This document shows positions 55,106 to 64,000 of a stretch of DNA of 64,000 nucleotides, one piece after another. Where the stretch lies: positions 615,844,476-615,908,475 of the forward strand of contig NC_081408.1 of NCBI RefSeq assembly GCF_030272615.1, in the 5' to 3' direction. Both the position numbers and the translations under genes were made by a program. The DNA is from Cryptomeria japonica (Eukaryota > Streptophyta > Pinopsida > Cupressales > Cupressaceae). Under the pieces are notes generated by a model. The model had not been told where the DNA came from. It searched no databases and saw nothing but the letters and a program-made list of their open reading frames with translations. Positions within the stretch are counted from its first letter, which is position 1. Each line of letters opens with the position of its first letter.

Positions 55106-56499
55106 CCCTCCAATTTCATGTCAAGCCCTTTCTCCCAAGTTTACATCTATTCTAGTGTAGTTCAAATCAACTCATAATTAAATACAACCAGCTACATAGG
55201 TCCTTAATTCCTTCCCAAGTAAATCTATATTAATAACTCGTCAATTTATTGGGTATAAATGTATCCTTTGGTTAGTTTGATTCCAAATGTAATAGTTACA
55301 ATTTTTTTTCCCATTTTTAGATTTCACTTGCAAGTATAAGAGTAATATTATTGGCATGCACTCTTCATAGTGTCTACAAATGACCCATTTGGTCACAAGA
55401 TATATTCATTAACCCATTTCTTAGGTGAGCTCATTTCATCATTCCATGTCCCTAATTCATTTCAACTCTTATATTGGCATGTCAAAGTTTCTTTTTAATT
55501 ACTACTTATCTACTCCAAAATTTGTGCATTTTTACCAATAAGAAGATGCATCCAATAGACCTTGCCAAAGTTAGAAACTTACACACTATCAATTGTTCCT
55601 TATTCTTAGCCATCCAAGGTGGACTTCTCCTTCCTCTTGGTCATCCACCTATGGTCTTGGTCTTCTTGCTAGCTACCTACCTTTAGTTCTAGCCACTAAT
55701 TTTTCATTTGGGACCCAAATTTCATTATAAACTTCAATCCAATTTATATCAATTATCTTAACTATCATACATTAGTTTTGGTGCATAAGCTACTTTATTT
55801 TTAAAAAAATTGATAGCATAACATAGCATTTACTCAAATTCATTGCATAAATTAATCTAGTCTCAATTAGCATTTTATGAAATTATCTATCTCAACTCAA
55901 TAGTGGTGTACTATTGATATTTCATTGGTTGGAGATAACCCTAGGCATCCTTATATCATATTTAGTTTGCATACACTTACATGTAGGCTATTTTGGCAGT
56001 CTTAATATGTATTATTCAACATGGTTTAAACTAGTTGCACTTAAATATTAGTGTGAATAAGGATAATATACAACTAGTTAGATTTTAACCTATTTAGGAA
56101 AGTCCTATTCACACTTGTTAAGTCCACACTTAGGGACTTTTTGGTTTTTTTTTCTCACATCACCAAGATGTGACAAATGTACACATCTTTGGAGACACCC
56201 ATCTCATGTACACATGACACATTAGGTACACTTATCCTATGCACATACATAGTGTTTAGAGTGCACAACTACCTTCTCATCTCATCCCATATCTATATAA
56301 TCATGGGGTTCTCACGTAATTGCGTGCTTTTATAATATAACACATATTGTGTAAATAAAACATTATTTTTTAGATTGTTGTAAATCTCTTGTTGAAAGCA
56401 TATTATTATTTTATAGGATTTGTTGGGTTGTGAGGGTCATATATTTGACTCAACATTAAATGTTACATCTTTTTAAGAGAGATTAACCATCTTCCTACT
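55106..56499. other. AT-rich region without a recognised feature
   Basis: No coding frame of note and no LTR ends. The sequence is unrelated to the left flank of element D. Confidence 0.5.
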
Positions 56500-56683
56500 C
56501 ATTAGAAGATGCTCATCTTTCATCTTTCAAAGTGCTTCCAATAGTCACAATAAGGTGACAATATGAATCTAACAAAGCAATTTAAATTCATACACTAATC
56601 CTACTCCTCCTCTATCTTCTCTCCAATGAAATGTAACTAGATCATTATAATATTTAAAGAATTTAGATGTTTAGCCATAGAAC

Positions 56684-57861
56684 TGTAATGGTGAAAAATT
56701 AGGGTTTCCACCATTATATGTATAAAAACCACTAATTTACCATTACATTCAAAAGAGGGAGGAATATGATAGATCCAATCACAAATCAAGAATGATAAGG
56801 ACTGAATATTGAAGGGATTTAAGGATGGTGGGAATGAATTGACCTTCTTTTGTGAGTTGAAATGTTGAATTAGAATAAAGTGCTGAAAAATGAAGGTAAA
56901 TATGCAGAAACAATGAGCTACATATGCGAGATTTTTGTGTGCACCTGGATATGAGCAGTGTATGTAGATTCGGATCTGATCCCTGAAAAGGTTCCAAAAA
57001 TGTCGAGACCATGGTGGTGGCCACCCTGGTCCTCCGCACTTTTCACACACCAAAGGGAGATTGATTCGTCTTTGTAAATAAAGCTTATATTGAATATCAC
57101 AACTCTGTACTTGTTTCCTACACAAAAAAGGGGGAAATAGGTTGGAAATAAGGGTTTACCTAAGTCAAACCCCGGTTTGGAACCAACCTTGAATGAAATA
57201 TTGCAAATACTAAAATAAAATGATGGAAAAGTATACCTCAAATCGGCAATGAATGATAATGATGCTTTGCTTCTTGAATGTAATCACATATGTTGTATGA
57301 AATGGCATGAACATAACAAAACCCTAATCACACACATGTCCTTGCATAGAAATGATGTAAAGTTACTCCATAATAAATAGATGAAGAATATGCAGCCTTA
57401 AAGACCTCTAGGAATGCTTGATGATGAATGTTTAAGTGCTTGAATGCTTGAATGTTTGAATGTATGTCTTCTTAAATTATCCACCTGTATCCAAAATAAG
57501 AGCGGAAGACCTCTTTATATACTTGTCTGTCATTAATTATGTTAATTTTTCGACATAGACCGACATGGAGCAAGGTTTCCTGCTCAAATTTTGGATAGGG
57601 CAAAGGGTTTGAAATAGGGCCCAATTAGGGAGGACCATGGTGTGGCACCATGGTCCTAGTGAGGACCAAAGCACCACGCCCTGATCCTACCCCATATTTG
57701 GGCCAGGGTTAAGGGTCCTAGCAAGCTAGAATGTGATATAAAGGCCATTATTTCATGGTACAAGCATAAATGAATCTCATCTAAGCATAGGGATTAGAAC
57801 ACTAAGGTGAGGGCCCCAAATGCGGTCAAAATTGCAAAGGGTGCAATTTCAAGACGCTACA
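56684..57861 (-). repeat. Solo LTR3, T-family (1178 bp), TSD AGAAC
   Basis: Minus strand TGTAGCGTCTTGAAATTGCA to CCCTAATTTTTCACCATTACA in two short blocks. Perfect AGAAC duplications flank it (56679-56683 and 57862-57866). It is a diverged relative of the element T LTR, sharing the start, the AAACCCCGGTTTGG block near 57170, a TATATA box near 57515 and the hairpin. Confidence 0.9.
57631..57657 (-). repeat. Hairpin in solo LTR3
   Basis: AGGACCATGGTG-TGG-CACCATGGTCCT: a perfect 12-bp stem with a 3-base loop at the position of the LTR1 hairpin, with different arm sequence but full pairing. Confidence 0.85.
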
Positions 57862-58290
57862 AGAACCAACACCTTCCATCTTGAGGGTACACAACTTTAT
57901 TAGGAAAAAACTTATTTACCAAGGATTTAGTTTGATGAATCCCACCCAACGATTTAGTTTGATAAATCCCACCTAACTTCTTCCAAAGTTTCATTGCGGT
58001 AGCTTCTTCATGCACATTCAATAATATTAAATCTACTAAGTAGAGTCTAATGAGACCCTTAGCTTTTCAATTCAATATATCCCAATCTTCTCATTTCATT
58101 GTGGTAGGCTTGGATTCAAATACTATAGCCTATAGATCTATGTACATGAGACAACTCTCCATTTTGATCTTTCAAAACTCAACATTTATGTTTACGAACT
58201 CCATCACTATCCTTGATGTACTCGTCATTTTTCTTACAACAACAAAAAAATTAATCATATACCGAACATTATTCTTCTAAAATTATCTTA

Positions 58291-60857
58291 CTTTACAAGA
58301 AAAAAAAAAAATTTAAAAATCTTAATACAACAAAATACTTTGAAAAAAATAAAAAAATAAAAAATAATTTATTTCTTCCAATTTTCTAACTAGAATCCAC
58401 TTCTTTAGAAAAAGGTCCCACTTTATGGATCAACAATTGGTAGTCAACTTTAACAATCCATTTACCTATAATATATTCTCTCTCCACATACTAAATGCAC
58501 ATTTATCTCAACAATAATTAGACATTGCCAACCCATAAAAGCCCCAATAAACTACTAAAATTCTGTATTATTCAATAAAACCTAATCTTCTAGAACTCTT
58601 CCTCCTTGTGGGGAAACAAAAAAAAATTAAAAAATAAAATAAACGATCCTAGGGCGAAAGCACCATCCGACAACCCCTACTCCATTTTCTTTATTTATTA
58701 CAAACGAAATTTCCAAACATTGTACAAAATCGGGCCTTCATGTGCTTATTAATACCCTTGTCCCATGTCTACATAAAGCTCTCTTTCTTTTTCATTTATT
58801 CATTTGTTTAATTAATTAAATTAATTTTGTTTGTGTTAACCATAGTTTACTCTAGTCAAATTTCAAGGCTTGTGGCAATCTTAGCATGAGTTTAATCTAA
58901 CTCTAGGTAGCTTATGGAATGACTAAAATAATTTAGCTCAATTATTTGTTGAGCATGTGATGCTTTTGTAAGATTCACCAACCTTATTGTACATGATGTT
59001 GAAGGACAGCTAAAACATTGTCTTAACTAATGTATAACCTCAGTGGGATGAGGAGGAAATATAGCTAAATGTTTGTGGAGGTATTTTTATTTTTATTTAT
59101 TTATTTATTTATAAAAATAATTTGATTATATAAATATCAATCTTTGTGTTTTTATATAATAGATTATAATATTGTGAGTTAGTATATAGTTAAATTGGTT
59201 GTACAAATATCAATCTTTTTGTTTTATATAATAGATTATAATATTGTGTGAGTACTTAATTAAATTAGAAATTTCACATTTTATTAAATTGTTATGATTA
59301 TGCTAAAGTTATTGGAGGATTATGATTCAATTGATTGAGTTCAATTACTAATTATAGTAATATATTATTTGATTACACTATACAACAAGCATTCAACTTT
59401 TTTTTATTATTAAATAATTTGGTTATATAGATATCAATCTTTTTGTTTTTATATAACAAATTGTAGTGTTGTAAGTAAGTACATAATTAAATAAGAAATT
59501 GTACTTTTTATTATATTTTATGATTATGTCAAAGTTATTAAAAGATTATAATTCAATTGATTGAGTTCAACTACTAATTATAGTTACATATGGTTTGATT
59601 ACAACACCACCAAACATTCAAATCTTTTTTTTTTGAAATATGATATTATTTTATTTATATATTGTATTTGTGCTCATAATAAATTTTATTTGTTTCCACC
59701 AAAATAACCTTTAAAAGATGTATCGTTTTCATCCTTTTGATAAATTTTATTTTAAGGAAATAGTTTGATATGTCTATATACAAACAAATGATATAATCTA
59801 ATGTAAATTTAGGCGCATTACCCTAGCCTCTACCCATCCAAATATGCATGCATTACACATACTTAACCCTTATTTTATTCGTATGCATACACACTTTGAT
59901 ACATTCAACTTATCCTCACATTTATCACAATTAGACATGCATCTACATTGATTTAGTTGCTAGCCACTTGAATCTCTTATTTATTTTCTAAGGATCAACT
60001 GTGTGGTTGTGACGTTGATCACATAGTCATGGAATTGACTCTTTCCTTTACAAAATTTAAAATTTAAATTTAATCGATTGACCTCCATTTTCTCACTCTA
60101 ATTTTGATTAAATATACTTTTTACAAAACTTGATACTATGTACTAGTATTTAAAGGAATTAAATATTGTCATTCTAAAACATGAAGGAATCTTTTATCTC
60201 TCGAGCATCATAGAGAATTAAAGTAGTAATAAATAATGTCATACTTCAATTTGGTGCATTAAAATGAGTTAATAGTTTGTATATGTCATTTTAGGGCCAT
60301 TGCCTATTATTTTTAAACTTTTGTACACATTTTTAGGGGTTGACCTAGATAATTTGTCTCCTTACAATATAATAATGATCCTTCTATGGCATTCATAATT
60401 ACTTATATCCCTTAGATATTAAAAAGGAGCAAGGAAAATAAAGACCACTCAAACAAACAACATATATGAATTTTACACCGTGTAAAGTTGAGTTCAATTG
60501 TAGAGGATGAATTTGTAATCACAAACTTGATCCAAAAATCTAAACTTGACCTTTAATATCTAATATGTATCTAGTTTAAACTTTGAGGCATTCACTAATA
60601 GAGAAATTATTTTTTAGTATATTATAAAATATCCATCATTTAAAAGCATTCTTTGGTCATTTGCTAAGTACCCTTATATGTCCCATTTACTTTCCTAAAA
60701 TAGAATTGTTACAAATTATTATATTTATTAGCCTTAACTAATTATTAGCTAATATAGATTAATATATTTTATTGTAGTAGATTAGCATATATGAAGCTTA
60801 GAAGAAGTTTTTTTTCCTTTAAATTTTGGTGAACACAAGTGAAAACTTTAGTGGCTA
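58291..60857. other. AT-rich region; tandem duplication only
   Basis: Apart from the duplicated block at 59116-59622 I see no gene, LTR or domain. Open frames are short and AT-driven. Confidence 0.5.
59116..59622 (+). repeat. Tandem duplication, units of about 210-290 bp
   Basis: Unit 1 begins AATAATTTGATTATATAAAT (59116) and unit 2 TAAATAATTTGGTTATATAG (about 59411). Both contain ATATCAATCTTTTTGTTTT, AATTAAATWAGAAATT, a TTATGATTATG block, CAATTGATTGAGTTCAA and GATTACA near the end. Unit 1 has an inner partial duplication of about 55 bp (59137-59250). Confidence 0.8.
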
Positions 60858-61668
60858 ATATTTGCCAATTGGCTATTTTTTGAAATTTGAGAATCAAATT
60901 TGGCTAATAATTTGAACTTTTAAGGTGACCCAAATCGCCACATGTTTACAAATTTTTATTTTAATGTTATTTAAATCGCCATAGAATTTATTTTATTATT
61001 TTTTTTAACTTAAAGATTTGCCACAATATTTGATACATGATTGGATCAGATTCGCCAATATTTTATAATTTATTGTAGAAATCCAAGTTAATTCACCAAT
61101 AATACATCATAATTATTAGTTACTTTAGGGTTATATCAACAATCTTTTGTTTCCACCATTGATTTAAAATATAATCTAATGACCTTCATTGTATTCCATG
61201 AGGTAAAATGTACCTACAAGTTGTAATGCTCATGGGGTTTGAAATTGCTTTTGAATTGTTGACTTCAATGAACACTAATGGTCTAAAAGCAATTTTTGGC
61301 CCCATGAGTATTACAAATTGTTTGTAAATTTTATCTCACAAAATAGAAAGAGGGCTATTAGATTATTTTAAGTTAATGGTAGAAACCAAATAAAGTATAG
61401 TCTAACCCTTAAACTCATTAATGATTTCAACCTTCATGCCTTTACTTTTTTATAAAAGATTATTTTTAAATGAAAGGAAATGCAATAGTAATTAATGCAT
61501 ACAATGATTATTTTCCAGGATTCGCCAATATTTTCTACCAAAAAAAAATGGATATAAACAAATTCACCAATAAATTTTTATTTTTTTTTTATAAAAAGGA
61601 AAGATTCGCCAATAAACATTATTATTGTTTTTTAGAAAAAATTAAATATTCGCCAAGATTTTATACAA
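60858..61668 (+). repeat. Degenerate CGCCAATA motif array
   Basis: About ten copies of ATTCGCCAATATTTT and variants (AAATCGCCACA, AAATCGCCATAG, GATTTGCCACAATA, AATTCACCAATAA, GATTCGCCAATAAAC, ATTCGCCAAGATTTT), spaced irregularly in AT-rich DNA. Variation concentrates at the CpG (CGCC to TGCC or CACC). The foldback element 61124-61413 splits it. Confidence 0.7.
61124..61413. mobile_element. Foldback/MITE-like element with long TIRs (290 bp)
   Basis: The two halves are inverted repeats of each other over about 120 bp. Left arm TTTAGGGTTATATC, GTTTCCACCATTGATTTAAA, ATAATCTAATGACC, TTGTAATGCTCATGGGG, AAATTGCTTTT; right arm mirrors these from TAACCCTTAAA backwards, with substitutions. A central loop of about 35 bp lies near 61255-61290. 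It has no coding capacity. No clear target duplication, so the superfamily is open. Confidence 0.75.
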
Positions 61669-62018
61669 TTTTTTGAGGGGGGGTTTCTTAAAGTTATCAC
61701 TGGACTGAACACATTTGATTTTATATGACCTAGCACTATAATAAGGTTTCTTATCCATATTAAGGTTTTATATATTTAAATATTTCTAATAGATGTATCT
61801 TTTTCTTATATCTAAACCACTTTACATCATTTTGTTCTATTGTTATACCTATTTTCTAGTAGATTTTTGAACTTTATTGTGATATGTTTTTACCCACTTT
61901 ACCCACCCTTGTCCATAAACAAAGGTTTATTTTTAGATCTAATATATCACTAGTATTTGTAATTTTTATTAGGAAGATAAATTATTCTTTAAAGCTTTCT
62001 TTTTTTATTGTGTTTTGC

Positions 62019-63178
62019 AGTATCGTAAAGTGTCATTGGTACAATTTACATGTCATGTTTGTGCCCCTAATTTAGTGTTTCCTATCTCTCCCCGCCTTTA
62101 TAAGGTCCATTTGGCCTCATTTTCCAACTTTGATGTTGTGTACAACTATTTGTGGATCCTATTGTGGGACCCCCTTCCTTGTGGCACCTTATCTTGGTCC
62201 TATTTTCAGAGGGACCAAGGCATGGAACCCCCTGGTCTGGACCATTGCACCCTAAAATGCCATGGTCCCTCTCAATGGGGCCCAAATTTGAATTGGGACA
62301 ATTGTTGTATCTCCTCGCTAGAAATTGGTCCTCGTGGCTACACATAACATTTGGAGATTGGCCTAATCAGTAATTTACCTAGAAACCCATATATAAAGAC
62401 ATCATATCAATTCATTTTAAATCTAAGTCTCCATCAACTGCATACCTAAAGTATTTGTGCATCTGTGAAGCATTCATAATGAAGCAATTTCAAAGATTGA
62501 AGGCTGCATATTCATCATTCAAATATTGTGAAGAAAATTTACATCAATCTTCATGCAAGCATGTGTGTGTGATTAGGTTTTTTCATGTATATGTGTTTGT
62601 CATGCCATTACATTCAACATTTGTGATTACATTCAAAGAGCATTGCATCATCATCATCAATTGCAGATCTTAGGTATATCTCCCTAACATTTATTTTAGT
62701 ATTTACATTATTTCATTCAAGATTAATTCCTAAATTGGGGTTTGACTTAGGCAAACCCCTATCCCCAACATCTTTCTCTTTCTTTTTGTGTGTAGGAAAC
62801 AGGTGCAGAGCTATACTCGGAAGAATCAACAGAGATCACAAAGATGAACAAGTTCAACTTTTGACAATGAAAAATTCGGAGGACCATGGCAAATTGATAC
62901 TACTTGGTCCCAAAAAACCAAACTTTTGGGAATAGATTTGACACATCTTATTTTGCTCAAATCCAAGTTGGCAGCTTACTATTTCTGTCAATTTACATCA
63001 TAAATTCCTTGTTTTCCCGTAATTTCAACATTTCACAAACCTAATCGGAATTTCAATATTTTTTCCATTGTGATTAAGCCTAGATCTATTATGTTCATCC
63101 CTCTTTCAATATAGTGGTTTATCAAGTAAAATTAGTGGTTTTGTTACCTTAATTGGTGAAACCCTTTTCACCATTACA
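62019..63178 (+). repeat. Eroded T-family LTR4
   Basis: The start AGTATCGTAAAGTGTCATTG aligns with TGTAGCGTCTTGAAATTGCA of solo LTR3, and CACCATTACA (to 63178) matches its end. In between are CATATATAAAGAC (62386), a hairpin AGGGACCAAGGCAT/ATGCCATGGTCCCT (62210-62223 and 62257-62270), GGGGTTTGACTTAGGC and TTTTTGTGTGTAGGAAACAG. No PBS follows and flanking pentamers do not match, so it is old or truncated. Confidence 0.7.
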
Positions 63179-64000
63179 CGTTCATTACTTGATATTATAA
63201 TCTTTATTACAAAGGAGTCTCAATATAAACCCTAACATGGCCCAAACCAATGAGAATGAAGTTTATTTCGATTATCATAATGAGAATATGATGCAGGGAC
63301 TTCGCGGGGTCATAAATTTTGACTCGGTTGTCTAATTGGGCTGAAATTTCACGTGGAGATGTATCTTGAGGAGTTTTTTGGATTTCCAATTTAACCTAGC
63401 TCGATAGGGTGTCAAAAAAATCAAATTTTTGGGGCCTAATTCCTTCGTATGAGGCCTCAAAATTGGCTTTTACTATTTTTTCGGGTTTTTAGAAAGTTGG
63501 CTTTTTAGTTAATTTTGAACTCGTAATATTTATGGGGTTAAAAAGTTGGAAATTTGTGCCGTAGAAATTTTTTTAGATTTCCATAATATTTCATGATTTT
63601 TGAGATAGATTTGAAAATTTCCATAAAAGGCAAATTTTAGATTTTGTAAAAATCTACCCAAAAAGGAAATTTTTAGTTTGTTGTTAAAATGGATTTTTTT
63701 TCATTGTAATCAGAAGATGGTTGGAGTTTGCAGAGGAAGAATAATGAAGAGAATTTGATCCAAACTTGTGTCAATTTCTATAATTTCATTTATTGTATTG
63801 ATTATGTTTTAACTAGCTACATTAGAATAATGAGGAATATGATCATTAATGTTCACATGAACAATAAATATTGTATTAATAAATTTTCTATTTAAGCTAA
63901 TGTAGAAAATCCCCAAGAACTAGTAGATATGTGTTATGTTGTGTTCATTGATAAGCTATATGGATTAGAGAGTTTACAAGTAGTATATGCTTAATTCATT
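63179..64000. other. No feature recognised to window end
   Basis: AT-rich sequence with no coding frame. Phrases such as TTTTTTGGATTTCC repeat loosely, but no element ends are visible. Confidence 0.5.

Larger units (their letters stand above)
56500..58290 (-). pseudogene. Ale/Retrofit-like copia gag, split by solo LTR3
   Basis: On the minus strand from about 58220, after allowing stops, the order VEF-stop-KIKMESCLMYIDL, EDWDILN-stop-KAKGLIRLYLVD, LILLNVHEEATAMKLWKKLG and GIYQTKSL...VNKFFPNKVV follows the Gag domain of small copia elements of the Ale/Retrofit type (W-x-K-L-x-x-x-Y-x-x-K-S-L form). After the solo LTR (57861 to 56684) it resumes with SMAKHLNSLNIIMI and GEKIEEE, LLC. A 26-bp in-frame tandem duplication repeats QTKSLGGIH (57935-57986). 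The copy is old, with many stops. No RT or integrase was found beyond it. The family call is by eye. Confidence 0.55.

Noticed and set aside
30065-55110. D-E composite as a single insertion with target duplication
   Set aside because: GGTTT on the left and CCCTC on the right do not match, and the interrupted left-flank LTR does not resume.
1-64000. Intact host protein-coding gene
   Set aside because: Every longer reading frame either belongs to a retroelement, is antisense to one, or is low-complexity; only the frame at 26441-27250 is unresolved.

Overview
The window is nuclear DNA of a plant with a large, repeat-filled genome. A gymnosperm or another big-genome seed plant is likely, but the sequence alone does not prove it. 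I recognise no host gene and no tRNA, rRNA or CRISPR locus. Nearly everything legible is LTR retrotransposon: Ty3/gypsy (Tat-like and chromovirus), Ty1/copia (mostly Sirevirus-like, one Ale/Retrofit-like remnant) and a non-autonomous gag-protease family. Most coding regions are broken by stops, frameshifts or nested insertions.

Layout. 1-10590: minus-strand Tat-like gypsy element A (its integrase lies beyond the left edge), with a long leader, PBS and LTR. 10591-11441: a PPT and a second, plus-oriented LTR/leader-like fragment. 11447-13591: minus-strand copia remnant G (gag fragment, PBS, LTR). 13592-17406: plus-strand chromovirus F lacking its 5' half, with solo LTR1 (17407-18643, TSD GTTAG) inserted in its 3' LTR region. 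19747-26085: copia B with a truncated 5' LTR, solo LTR2 in gag, and a deletion fusing protease to RT. 26086-30069: an old LTR-like piece, an unidentified decayed minus-strand coding stretch, an array of short palindromes, and LTR pieces H and I.

30070-55105 is a nested block. Two copia 3' halves, D (minus) and E (plus), meet head to head near 34451. Copia C (35592-51539, TSD ACTTG) sits inside E. The non-autonomous element T (38582-46401, TSD CATCC) sits inside the gag of C. The order of insertion is therefore E, then C, then T.

55106-64000 is AT-rich: an Ale-like copia gag pseudogene split by solo LTR3 (TSD AGAAC), a duplicated block of about 250 bp, an array of degenerate CGCCAAT motifs carrying a long-TIR foldback element, and an eroded plus-strand LTR of the T family.

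How the parts work together. Sirevirus-like and gypsy elements encode their own enzymes, although all copies here are damaged. Element T keeps an almost open Gag-protease frame of about 1126 codons but no RT, RNase H or integrase, so it must have moved with enzymes supplied in trans. Its LTR family (five copies in the window) carries GC-rich hairpins whose paired arms change together between copies. Short, CpG-containing, irregularly spaced motif arrays recur in three places that look like element leaders.
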